Origin: a virus | Reading direction: 5' to 3' (one strand) | Length of the DNA stretch: 23,361 nt | IMG/VR virus record: IMGVR_UViG_3300035660_000085 | Span: 1-23,361 of that record | Part shown: positions 14,744 to 21,409 of the stretch, piece by piece | Layout: the number at the start of each line of letters is the position of its first letter | Position numbering within the stretch: the first letter of the stretch is position 1 | Position numbers and translations under genes: made by a program | Notes under the pieces: generated by a model | Told to the model about the DNA's origin: nothing | Databases searched by the model: none | Seen by the model: the letters and a program-made list of their open reading frames with translations, nothing else

Positions 14744-15282
14744 TTATCCGCGTTCTCCTTTAGCGTATATGCATGTTTCCGATTGAAACAGTACCACAAC
14801 TTCCATGAATCTGGAACCGTTTTCAACGTTGGATTCGTCCAGTCTCGAAGTTCGTCGCCCACGGTAACAGCGACGTGGAAGCCTGCTTCCGTGTCAAACA
14901 CGTTCACTAAAACCGCGTAATACGGAAGCAACCGCACATGTCCTGTGGAATCAACTTCGAATTCGCGTTTCAGCAATAAACAAGCCAGCAGGATCGCTCC
15001 GTCTTCACAGTCGCCATATCCATCCGCAAGAGTTTCGTTTGGAAACTTCCAAAAGTCCTTCTCTTCCGACTTGTAAGTTATGTGAGAGTGAACCCAATCC
15101 AAAGATGATTGAGTCAGAGGAAACTCTATCATGAATTTTCTGGGCAAATACTTTGAAAGATCGAGAAACTTGGTCACGTCTATGGGGCTTGCTCTCTTAT
15201 CCTTCTCGATGATGACGACGCGCTTAAGCCCGCGCATCTTCACGATTTCTCGGAGCCAATCAAACATCTTGCCGCTCTCCAT
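14728..15282 (-). CDS. Transglutaminase-like cysteine protease
   Basis: 184 residues with a transglutaminase/papain-like catalytic set: Cys in LADGYGDCEDGAILLACLL (about 86-104), His in GFHVAVTV (about 134-141), Asp in RDWTNPT (about 146-152). Bacterial-type BTLCP enzymes and pseudomurein endoisopeptidases of methanogen viruses share this fold. Here it may cut peptide links in a host envelope or process a surface protein; there is no signal peptide. Start ATG at 15282; an ATG at 15267, with GGAG nine bases upstream, is about as good. It follows a terminator-like tract and a palindrome, and overlaps the propeller-like gene, so the two are probably coexpressed. Confidence 0.78.
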   Translation of the reverse strand: MESGKMFDWLREIVKMRGLKRVVIIEKDKRASPIDVTKFLDLSKYLPRKFMIEFPLTQSSLDWVHSHITYKSEEKDFWKFPNETLADGYGDCEDGAILLACLLLKREFEVDSTGHVRLLPYYAVLVNVFDTEAGFHVAVTVGDELRDWTNPTLKTVPDSWKLWYCFNRKHAYTLKENADKWRKR

Positions 15283-15284
15283 TA

Positions 15285-15296
15285 TTACCCGGGTAA
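15285..15296. promoter_or_regulatory. 12-base perfect palindrome TTACCCGGGTAA
   Basis: This palindrome lies directly before the transglutaminase start and after the pyrimidine tract that ends the previous gene. Its position suits an operator for a dimeric winged-helix regulator, three of which are encoded nearby. The half GTTACCCGG recurs on the minus strand at 19687-19695. Confidence 0.35.
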
Positions 15297-15311
15297 CATT
15301 AATGAACCCTC

Positions 15312-15327
15312 AAAAAAAGGAGGGGGG
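15312..15327 (-). terminator. Pyrimidine/U tract terminator
   Basis: Immediately after the stop codon at 15328 the minus strand reads C6, TCC, then T7 (15318-15312). An uninterrupted pyrimidine run ending in seven U residues fits archaeal U-tract termination. It would separate the fibre genes from the transglutaminase and propeller genes. Confidence 0.45.
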
Positions 15328-15837
15328 TTACGAAAGTGTGATCTGAAGCGTGAGTACCCAAGTTCCGCCGCTTTTGGTTCCTTTATCGCTGACTTTTCTG
15401 TTCAGATTCTTTCCTGAGTCGCTGTTCGTGTTGCTCACCGTGAATTCTTTCCAGCCATGATTCGCGTCTGAATCGCCGAAAGTTGATTTCCAGCTTAGCG
15501 TCTGTGAACTCCGCTGCGGGTAGCCGCCGTCCATCGCCTTGTACGTTTTGTTTGATCCCTGAAGACCCGTCTGCGTGGCAACTTCGGACGCGCTGCTGTC
15601 GCCCACTCCGAGGAAGGCGTTAGTGTTATCCCATTTGACTGGTGATCCGAGAGCGCAAATTATGTCTTCCAGCTCCGCTATGCCTTCGTTGAGTAGAATA
15701 TTATCTGGAAATTCGATGACTTCATATGGGTGGCCTTCAGCTTTCAATGCTTCAGCGTGAGACTCGTAGTTTCCATGGAACTTTTCGATTGTCCACACTG
15801 CGTTTTCTTTGAATGCGTCCAGTATCGACTTGTCCAT
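15328..15837 (-). CDS. Phage appendage protein with conserved NAFLGVGD domain
   Basis: 169 residues. After a helical N-terminal part (about 1-65) comes a domain that I recognise from many phage structural genes: NTNAFLGVGDSSASEVATQT (about 72-91), KAMDGGYPQRSSQTLSWKST (104-123), FGDSDANHGWKEFTVSN (124-140), LNRKVSDKGTKSGGTWVLTL to the end. The usual form has GVGDS, TFGDxDANxxW and LNRKV blocks; all are present. The function is unknown, but it occurs among tail-fibre and appendage genes. The ATG at 15837 lies one base after the stop of the 50-residue gene. Confidence 0.75.
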   Translation of the reverse strand: MDKSILDAFKENAVWTIEKFHGNYESHAEALKAEGHPYEVIEFPDNILLNEGIAELEDIICALGSPVKWDNTNAFLGVGDSSASEVATQTGLQGSNKTYKAMDGGYPQRSSQTLSWKSTFGDSDANHGWKEFTVSNTNSDSGKNLNRKVSDKGTKSGGTWVLTLQITLS

Positions 15838-15838
15838 C

Positions 15839-15991
15839 CTAAACAGACTCCATGATTGCTTGTAGGCTCTTCAGCGAACGCTTTGCAATGCCAGCAAGAA
15901 CCGTTTTTCCGTCGTAGCTTTTTATCGTGTACGAACCGTCGTCTGCTTGCTCCAGAATCCATTCTGCATTTCTCGCTATTTCTCTTGTCAC
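15839..15991 (-). CDS. 50-residue protein with GTG start
   Basis: A short gene easily missed because it starts with GTG. The product begins VTREIARNAEWILEQADDGS and ends LKSLQAIMESV: a helix, a two-strand turn (YTIKSYDGKTVLAG) and a second helix. A GGTGA ribosome site lies seven bases upstream of GTG at 15991. Its stop is one base before the ATG of the NAFLGVGD-domain gene. Such small proteins often sit between fibre genes; the role is unknown. The overlapping 89-codon frame at 15744-16013 is rejected. Confidence 0.65.
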   Translation of the reverse strand: MTREIARNAEWILEQADDGSYTIKSYDGKTVLAGIAKRSLKSLQAIMESV

Positions 15992-16006
15992 ATTTTTTCA
16001 CCCTGT

Positions 16007-16020
16007 ACCGCAAATGCGGT
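16007..16020. other. Short GC hairpin between fibre genes
   Basis: ACCGC (16007-16011), loop AAAT, GCGGT (16016-16020) is a perfect five-pair stem in the 63-base spacer between the gene ending at 16055 and the GTG start at 15991. No U tract follows in the leftward direction, so mRNA processing or translation control is more likely than termination. Confidence 0.3.
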
Positions 16021-16054
16021 GCTTCGTCGTAGTTTTCAACGACTCAAAGGGGTG

Positions 16055-16360
16055 TTACAGGATTACGTATCCGAAGGTGTGGTCTTCAATATCCATGCTA
16101 CTAATGTTGATGCGGAACGTGGTTGCTCCAACGTTGCTTATCCAGACGCTTCTGCCGCCCAAATCGTCTTTCGACGTAAGCTTAATTTTGTTTTCATCAG
16201 GCGTCGTTCCCAGTCCGTGAGCCTTGTCAACGTAAGTGTTTCCGGCGGTTACGGTTGCGGAGCCGCTTGTCACGTCGTGGTCTTCGTTCCACTCGTCCCT
16301 GCTCACGGGGTCCTCTGGATTGTCAGGCTTAGTTGTTTGGGTGTGATGTTTAATTCCCAT
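16055..16360 (-). CDS. Fibre-type virion protein
   Basis: 101 residues. The opening (IKHHTQTTKPDNPEDPVSRD followed by EWNEDH, about 3-28) is a pattern often found at the start of phage tail-fibre and virion proteins. The rest is beta-rich (SATVTAGNTYVDKAHGLGTT; GRSVWISNVGATTFRINIS), like a small receptor-binding or fibre-tip domain. ATG at 16360 has GGAGA six bases upstream. The gene overlaps the end of the winged-helix gene by 11 bases. Confidence 0.68.
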   Translation of the reverse strand: MGIKHHTQTTKPDNPEDPVSRDEWNEDHDVTSGSATVTAGNTYVDKAHGLGTTPDENKIKLTSKDDLGGRSVWISNVGATTFRINISSMDIEDHTFGYVIL

Positions 16361-16688
16361 GTTTATTCTCCAAAGATTTTTCTGTTTTTTCTATGCATTC
16401 ACTTATTTCCGTTCCCTTTTCTGTGAGAAAATAATTACGAACTCTTCGCGTTTTTGGTTTGTTGGAGAGAAGATGTCCTTTCGTGCCTGAATGTATTGTT
16501 TTGTTGTTTTCTTCCGTTCTGACTAACCCTTTTTGAATCAGATCCGAAAGAATCGCTTTAACTATTGGAGTGACGCTTTGCATATTGTTGATGATATGAC
16601 TTGTTCTGTGGTTTCCGCAATGAATAGAGCGTAAAACAAGTCTGGTTAACGTCGTTCTGTCTCTCTTTGCAGCCCGTATAGCGCCCAT
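16350..16688 (-). CDS. Winged-helix DNA-binding protein
   Basis: 112 residues from ATG at 16688, one base after the stop of the upstream regulator, with GGTG six bases before it. A longer form from 16799 would overlap that gene and lacks support. The core is a winged helix: LTRLVLRSIHCGNHRTSHII, then QSVTPIVKAILSDLIQKGLV as the recognition half, then basic wing residues and RRVRNYFLTEKGTEISECIE, a common archaeal regulator ending. It probably binds DNA; the target is unknown. It pairs with the next regulator and may control cassette genes. Confidence 0.68.
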   Translation of the reverse strand: MGAIRAAKRDRTTLTRLVLRSIHCGNHRTSHIINNMQSVTPIVKAILSDLIQKGLVRTEENNKTIHSGTKGHLLSNKPKTRRVRNYFLTEKGTEISECIEKTEKSLENKHGN

Positions 16689-16689
16689 A

Positions 16690-17049
16690 TCAACACCGGC
16701 TTTCCTCTTCCGCATTACAACAGAACACGGCTTCTCGACCGTTGCGAATTTTAAGGCAGAATCCCATCGTGACAAGTTGATTAAGATAAGAACTTTCAAC
16801 AGGACGCGCTTTGCCTGTCAATTTGCTGATTTGCGTAGCTGTTGCCTTTTTGGCATCTTGCAGAGTAAAATAGGTTTTAGCAAGATGTGTTGGAAGTCTC
16901 AATAGCATCAGACGTTCGTTCTGAGTCAATTTCACGGGCGTAGTCAAGATTTGGAGAAGTTGTCGCATCTCTTTCTGGATTTCGTCTATTTTGGAAGCAA
17001 GGCAAGCGTAGCCCTTCATAATTTCTTTGTCGATTAAGCGTTCATGCAC
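16690..17049 (-). CDS. Winged-helix-like regulator
   Basis: 119 residues. The N-terminal part (about 1-40) is helical and charged (KIDEIQKEMRQLLQIL). The middle and end look like a MarR/ArsR-type helix-turn-helix: TATQISKLTGKARPVESSYL, then NQLVTMGFCLKIRNGREAVF, the wing. The GTG start at 17049 has a full GGAGG eight bases upstream, inside the end of the preceding membrane-protein gene. The stop is one base before the next regulator's ATG, so the two regulators are made together and might form a pair. The target is unknown. Confidence 0.62.
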   Translation of the reverse strand: MHERLIDKEIMKGYACLASKIDEIQKEMRQLLQILTTPVKLTQNERLMLLRLPTHLAKTYFTLQDAKKATATQISKLTGKARPVESSYLNQLVTMGFCLKIRNGREAVFCCNAEEESRC

Positions 17050-17053
17050 TGAA

Positions 17054-18265
17054 TCATTCCTCCTTCAGGGCGACACCGCTCCTTTTGATTATTATCATGT
17101 CTAAGGTGAAGTGGAACAATACGCCGAGCAGGATCCCGAGCGACCAGTGCCAAAGGCTTCCAACAAAGTAGAGCCCATACCAAGCCGAATTGTATCCGAG
17201 AGCCAGCAGAAATCTTCGTTTGACATTGCGTGGCTGCCTTACGGAATGAGCAATAATATCCAACACTATAGAGATTGGAACGCAGATTAGGAGAGGCATC
17301 CTTATCAGAATCAGCGAAATGCGTAGAAAGCCGTCTTCGATAGTCGTTAAAGTAAGAAGTTTCGCGTAAGGATTTTTGATGTGCTTCAGTATCACAGCAA
17401 AGGCAACAGTCAGGGAGGGAATCAGCCAAGCCCAAGAATACCAACTCGGCATTTCTTCTGGATAGATGGAGAGGCTGAGTCCATCATTTATCGTAAGTCC
17501 CAAGGCAATCTGTTTCGTTGTGCTGTTCCAGAAATTCACAGCATTCAATTTTGTTCCGTTCGAAAAAGCAAGTTTCACATTGCTTGCCATGTCTATCCAA
17601 CTGACTTTAAGAATGCCTGAGTAGTTTCCCTGCAACGTAAGACTAAGCCTGCTGGACGGAATTATTCCCCAAGCGAACCAAGACGCTTTAGGAGTCCAGC
17701 TTAACGTCGTAACATTGAAGATTCCAGATTCGACAATGTAAGGGTCATCATGCATTGCAAGCTGAAGGTTTAGATTGTAAACCCACAATTCCGAAAAGTT
17801 TTCTTTGTCGGGAAGAAGAACCAAATCGGAAACTGCGTACAGGATCGTGTTGCCCGTGAAGTTTACATCTTCGCCGAATGAAGGCTTCAGAGAAAGACAA
17901 AGTGTCATATTCTTGGTTTCGTTGACGTTAATCTGCTGTGTTTTGGGAACGCCGTAAAGATTCAATGTTCCACTCAAATTACGTGGAATCCATTCTTGTT
18001 GCACCGTGTAAACATAGAAAGACGTATTGCCTTCGTTCTTTGCGTATATCGTGACGTTTTCGGTTCCTTCAGAAACGTATCCCCAGTCAATATTCGTTAC
18101 GGGACTCGAACCGTTTTGATACCAATAAACGCCGAGAGAAGTGCCGTTTTCAGCGTATGCAAAGAAGTTTTGCTTTTGTGCCGGAATGTGAAAAGCCCAG
18201 TAGGAGATGGCGCCTAAGATTCCGCAAGTAAGGAGTATGATAACGATTGCTCGTTTTAACTCCAT
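17054..18265 (-). CDS. Polytopic membrane protein with glycosylated ectodomain
   Basis: About 403 residues. An N-terminal span (about 5-22, IVIILLTCGILGAISYWAF) leads to a large outside domain (about 30-265) with many N-X-S/T sequons and beta-rich sequence. The C-terminal third holds several hydrophobic spans (WLIPSLTVAFAVIL; ISLILIRMPLLICVPISIVL; WYGLYFVGSL with ILLGVLFHFTLDMIII). I do not recognise a family. The ATG at 18265 is preferred, with GGAAGGA before it; ATG at 18277 is in frame. It overlaps the end of the next ectodomain gene. Likely inserted in the host membrane and facing outward. Confidence 0.68.
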   Translation of the reverse strand: MELKRAIVIILLTCGILGAISYWAFHIPAQKQNFFAYAENGTSLGVYWYQNGSSPVTNIDWGYVSEGTENVTIYAKNEGNTSFYVYTVQQEWIPRNLSGTLNLYGVPKTQQINVNETKNMTLCLSLKPSFGEDVNFTGNTILYAVSDLVLLPDKENFSELWVYNLNLQLAMHDDPYIVESGIFNVTTLSWTPKASWFAWGIIPSSRLSLTLQGNYSGILKVSWIDMASNVKLAFSNGTKLNAVNFWNSTTKQIALGLTINDGLSLSIYPEEMPSWYSWAWLIPSLTVAFAVILKHIKNPYAKLLTLTTIEDGFLRISLILIRMPLLICVPISIVLDIIAHSVRQPRNVKRRFLLALGYNSAWYGLYFVGSLWHWSLGILLGVLFHFTLDMIIIKRSGVALKEE

Positions 18266-19110
18266 ACTTCCTTCCATCCCGAATAGGCAATGTTGCGCGA
18301 CGTACCTTCGAGATCGGCAGACTGAATTGTAATCTTAGTGTCTGTGATAGAACTGATGGTTCCAAGAGGAATAGCGTCATCCATTGTTGTCTCCCAATTC
18401 AAGGTTCTGCCCAACAACAATTTCCAATCGGCGCCGATTTTTTTGTAAACTCGAATGATTGTGTTTTGTGTTAGATTTGAAAAGTCTAGTGTAAGTTCGT
18501 GAACGACTGTGGGCGTGGTGATGGTGAATGTTATTAGAGTTTGTTCTGCCGCAGAGTTTGGATGCGTAAATGTGCCGCTAATCATTGAAGCTGTTGGGTC
18601 TGCCAATTCACGGAGTCTAGTGTTGTCTCTGTAAAAAGTCATTTTTCCTTGATAGTCTTCAATTATGAGAACGTTCGCTCCATAAGTGAGGCTCGTGTTG
18701 AGCGTGACCTGCTTCAGATAAGCCGTTCCGCCGACAGCCGTCAGGTTGCCAATAGCAAACTGTTGAACAAGCGTTTTATTCGTGTTGTAAAATTCTAGCC
18801 TTCCAGCCCTATCATCTGTGCCATTCACCAAGCAGTAGTATGCCGTTCCAGAAACGTCGTGCGAGCTGACAATGTAGTTCGCTTCCTTAATCATCGCCGA
18901 AATCGTGCTGTTCACTGGAATATTCACTTGGTCCTCCAGCCGTTGCAGTCTCGCGTCCAGAGACAAGTTCACAGTCATGCTCACGCCTTCATGGGCAGCG
19001 AACCCGCTGGCAAGAAGGATGAGAACGACCATTATCGTAGCTTGCCACCACTTCAAATTCGAGAAACTCATCTTCAACGCTTCACGAACCGACTTATCCT
19101 CACTTCCCAA
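18256..19110 (-). CDS. Membrane-anchored sequon-rich ectodomain protein
   Basis: 284 residues. A charged N-terminus and one membrane span (about 22-43, WQATIMVVLILLASGFAAHE) hold an outside domain. A short coiled coil (SLDARLQRLEDQVNIPVNST, about 50-69) is followed by beta-sandwich-like sequence (GTAYYCLVNGTDDRAGRLEF; HELTLDFSNLTQNTIIRVYK) with several sequons. The layout resembles archaeal surface and pilus-like fibres with a coiled stalk. The TTG start at 19110 is supported by GGTGAGG eight bases upstream. Function unknown; it is followed by the polytopic membrane protein, perhaps its partner. Confidence 0.68.
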   Translation of the reverse strand: MGSEDKSVREALKMSFSNLKWWQATIMVVLILLASGFAAHEGVSMTVNLSLDARLQRLEDQVNIPVNSTISAMIKEANYIVSSHDVSGTAYYCLVNGTDDRAGRLEFYNTNKTLVQQFAIGNLTAVGGTAYLKQVTLNTSLTYGANVLIIEDYQGKMTFYRDNTRLRELADPTASMISGTFTHPNSAAEQTLITFTITTPTVVHELTLDFSNLTQNTIIRVYKKIGADWKLLLGRTLNWETTMDDAIPLGTISSITDTKITIQSADLEGTSRNIAYSGWKEVWS

Positions 19111-19197
19111 CTTCTCAACCTCACCATTTTCTTCGTTGTTTTCTTGATTCAGATCCCGAAAAAGGGGAAAGACAATCGCTAAACGGAAAGTACCAGT

Positions 19198-19647
19198 CTA
19201 AACTTTTGGGGGCCCTGCGCCGGATCCAGCAACTCTAGCCTTCTCCAGCTTCGCCTTCGCTACATTCAGGACCGTCCATACTTTGTTGATCCCGTAGATC
19301 AGGAAAAGACCCGGAGACGTGTTCATTATGCAGACAACCACGATCTCAAGGACCGGTCCGTACTGTGTAGTTATCGCAATAGGGGTCATTTTCAGTGCCA
19401 AGGCAATTATAGCAACTATGACTGTCACGATTATGGTTCTCCCAAACTTCAAGGAATCAAACCCGTCTCCGCTCGTGAGGCTCGCTGCAAGCCCAAGCAA
19501 GTTGTAGATCACCCAGCTGCCTACGACCCAGTAGATTGTCGAGGAAACGTCTGGAGTTGTGGCCTGTTCAGTCTGGGCAAGTACGACAGGGACGCATAGA
19601 GCGAGAAACAGGAGCAAAGAAGCTGCAAAAAGCGGTTTTCTCATCAT
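19198..19647 (-). CDS. Small secreted-type membrane protein, three spans after a signal peptide
   Basis: 149 residues. A clear signal peptide (KPLFAASLLLFLALCVPVVL, cleavage likely after VLA) is followed by spans at about 38-58 (STIYWVVGSWVIYNLLGLAA), 70-88 (RTIIVTVIVAIIALALKM) and 98-120 (LEIVVVCIMNTSPGLFLIYG), then a basic C-terminal helix (about 122-140). I do not recognise a family; a holin-like role or a pore or anchor role is possible but unproven. The start ATG at 19647 has the strongest ribosome site of the window, GGGAGGTGA, eight bases upstream, suggesting high expression. Confidence 0.65.
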   Translation of the reverse strand: MMRKPLFAASLLLFLALCVPVVLAQTEQATTPDVSSTIYWVVGSWVIYNLLGLAASLTSGDGFDSLKFGRTIIVTVIVAIIALALKMTPIAITTQYGPVLEIVVVCIMNTSPGLFLIYGINKVWTVLNVAKAKLEKARVAGSGAGPPKV

Positions 19648-19750
19648 TTTTGCTTTTCACCTCCCGAACCAAGCCCTTTTCGACGGCCGGGTAACGTCCC
19701 GGAAGTCTGCGGTATTGGTGAGTTCAAGAGAGAAAGATGAAGCTGTAACA
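19648..19750 (-). promoter_or_regulatory. Spacer with hairpin before the membrane gene
   Basis: The 103-base spacer holds an inverted repeat, CCGGG (19687-19691) and CCCGG (19698-19702) around a six-base loop, and the perfect ribosome site GGGAGGTGA for the gene starting at 19647. The hairpin overlaps GTTACCCGG on the minus strand, shared with the palindrome at 15285-15296. A regulator site is plausible. Confidence 0.35.
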
Positions 19751-20014
19751 TTACGTATGCCCTCCAGTTTGAGGCCTGAATTCCGCCTTTGACTCCAGAA
19801 ATTTCAGGCCGTAAGCCGTGACGCGGTACACTTTCTGATCAGACTTCTCGACGTACTGCAAGGCCTGCAGGCCCTTCAAAGCCCTGTTAAACCTGCATTC
19901 GCTCACGTATTCCAGGCGAGTAACGCCGCAGTGCCAAGGACTCAACCGTAACCCGCCCTTATGCTTCGCCAGAACCGAAACCATTCTTGCCGCAAGGTCT
20001 ACGTCAAGCCGCAA
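19751..20014 (-). CDS. Small winged-helix protein
   Basis: 87 residues from TTG at 20014, preceded by a GGGGGTG ribosome site; the longer open frame up to 20122 lies inside the glycosyltransferase gene and is unlikely to be used. The product is one winged-helix domain: LDVDLAARMVSVLAKHKGG, then VTRLEYVSECRFNRALKGLQ (recognition half), then VEKSDQKVYRVTAYGLKFLE (wing and final helix), as in archaeal one-domain regulators. It overlaps the preceding stop by 11 bases. Possibly regulates the membrane genes that follow. Confidence 0.62.
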   Translation of the reverse strand: MRLDVDLAARMVSVLAKHKGGLRLSPWHCGVTRLEYVSECRFNRALKGLQALQYVEKSDQKVYRVTAYGLKFLESKAEFRPQTGGHT

Positions 20015-21080
20015 CCCTGCACCCCCGAATAACGATCTCCCACGGCTCACTCTGACTGTAATCCCATTTCGCTGAGAAATCCCAGGCATGAAAAGCTGAA
20101 AGCTTCTTCTCAAACCATTCAACAGAAAAATCGTGCAGATGCAAGGGCTTCATCTCGCCTCTGCAGGATAAATGAGCTCCATTCGGGCAACGTACCTCAA
20201 CTTCTCCAGAAACCCGCATCAACTCACTCAAGAAGAGTTCAGGATCAGTCAGATGCTCAATCAGATGCCAACTGTAACTTCCTCTGAAAGCTCCATCCCT
20301 AAAAGGCAAATGACAAGCATCCGCCTTAACAAAATTCTGGATCTCGTGCACGTGCAACGCGACATCATCGTTAATCCGCTGATCCACGCACCGGTGAGCT
20401 GAGGCCTCAGGAAACAAGTCAACATTCACGTCGCCACGGGCCCTATGCCCACACCCAACATCAAGCAGTCCGAAACTCGGAGCAGCCGCAGCTGAAAGAC
20501 AGGTCAAAGGCCACTCGGGCAAGTGACCGCAAAACACGCGGCCGTCAACCTTCGCAGTAAACCCGGAATTCTGCACGTCAAACATGAAAAGGATATCCTC
20601 GCCAAGCCCAGGCTGATACTTGAAGCGGATTCCAGCCTCCAAAACGCGCCTTTTAATAAGCGTGCAGCTGAGGCCAGCGAAAACCCAGCCGGACAAAATC
20701 ATGCTCTTCACCGCGTTCCGCGGCAAATACCACACTTTCTTAGTCTCATCCAGGAAACCGCAGATCAACGCTTCACGGTCATCGTGACGAGAAACAACGC
20801 CTTGCGCGACGTCGACGCCTAGACTTAGAAGCAGTGAAAACGAGCCCCTGGGCACTTCCACATCAGCTTGAACAAGCCACAAAAAGTCGAAACCGCCGGT
20901 CAGACACTTTTCGATGAGGAGGTTCTGCGCGTCGACCACGCCCGGCAGGCCTGCCTGACTCTGAGGGGGCGTAACAAAAACTTCATGCTCAACCCCGACT
21001 AAAGCCGCTTCAACATGCGAGAGAACGTCCTCTCGGTAACCGCGAAAACGGTCCTTATCAGCGAGGCTAGGGATCCCCAC
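20004..21080 (-). CDS. Glycosyltransferase fused to SAM-dependent methyltransferase
   Basis: 358 residues with two domains. About 1-195 is a GT-A glycosyltransferase: opening VGIPSLADKDRFRGYR-like, nucleotide/metal motif WLVQADVEVP (68-77, D73), LSGWVFAGLSCTLIKRRVL (129-147), acidic GLGEDILFMFDV (158-169) and a late CGH (184-186). About 200-355 is a class I methyltransferase: motif I LLDVGCGHRARGDVNVDLF (205-223), KADACHLPFRDGAF (252-265) and SYSWHLIEHLTDPELFL (268-284). It probably adds a sugar and methylates it, on viral or host surface glycoproteins (inference). The start is GTG at 21080, close after the previous stop. No membrane span, so cytoplasmic. Confidence 0.87.
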   Translation of the reverse strand: MGIPSLADKDRFRGYREDVLSHVEAALVGVEHEVFVTPPQSQAGLPGVVDAQNLLIEKCLTGGFDFLWLVQADVEVPRGSFSLLLSLGVDVAQGVVSRHDDREALICGFLDETKKVWYLPRNAVKSMILSGWVFAGLSCTLIKRRVLEAGIRFKYQPGLGEDILFMFDVQNSGFTAKVDGRVFCGHLPEWPLTCLSAAAAPSFGLLDVGCGHRARGDVNVDLFPEASAHRCVDQRINDDVALHVHEIQNFVKADACHLPFRDGAFRGSYSWHLIEHLTDPELFLSELMRVSGEVEVRCPNGAHLSCRGEMKPLHLHDFSVEWFEKKLSAFHAWDFSAKWDYSQSEPWEIVIRGCRVAA

Positions 21081-21088
21081 GAGGACTC

Positions 21089-21346
21089 TTAAGCCTTTTT
21101 GTGCTGCTTTTTTTCGGATAAAGGGGCCGGGGGCACTATTTCAGGCGCACGCTCAACCTTCGCAGGAGAAGCAATAACTTTGGCTTTCTCTTCAATCGGC
21201 TCCAGCCACGCTACGCCCTCATAACTCCTTGGCAGATCAACGATATCGCCAGGATAGTGTTTGTCGCCTTTCTCGTCCGTGAAATGGTGTACGCTGCCCT
21301 TGCCCTTCTTCAGTCTAAACTTCAGGTTCTTCAACCTCCTCTTCAA
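21089..21346 (-). CDS. Small basic protein after the capsid gene
   Basis: 85 residues, not recognised. The N-terminus is strongly basic (RRLKNLKFRLKKGKGS), the middle has HHFTDEKGDKHYPGDIVDLP, a pattern like small phage head proteins in which a beta strand ends in GDIVDLP, and the end is a flexible Lys/Pro/Ala region. The TTG start at 21346 is uncertain because the ribosome site GAGGAGG lies at codons 2-4; TTG at codon 5 or a start at codon 8 is possible. It follows the capsid gene after a 63-base spacer and ends eight bases before the glycosyltransferase start. Confidence 0.55.
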   Translation of the reverse strand: MKRRLKNLKFRLKKGKGSVHHFTDEKGDKHYPGDIVDLPRSYEGVAWLEPIEEKAKVIASPAKVERAPEIVPPAPLSEKKQHKKA

Positions 21347-21409
21347 TTGTTTTTCCTACTTCGTTCCTTAGCAAAAGGGGGAAGGGGTGAAAGGCTGACT
21401 CGGCGCCGC

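Noticed and set aside
15312-15327. Plus-strand AGGAGGGGGG as a ribosome site for a rightward gene
   Set aside because: No plausible plus-strand gene follows; on the minus strand the same bases form a pyrimidine tract right after a stop codon.
15744-16013. 89-codon minus-strand frame overlapping the fibre gene start
   Set aside because: Its product is Lys/Arg/Cys-rich without domain logic; the 50-residue GTG frame has a better ribosome site and tidy gene spacing.
17034-17444. 136-codon frame inside the polytopic membrane gene
   Set aside because: Alternative frame of a clear membrane protein; Cys and Arg-rich product without pattern.
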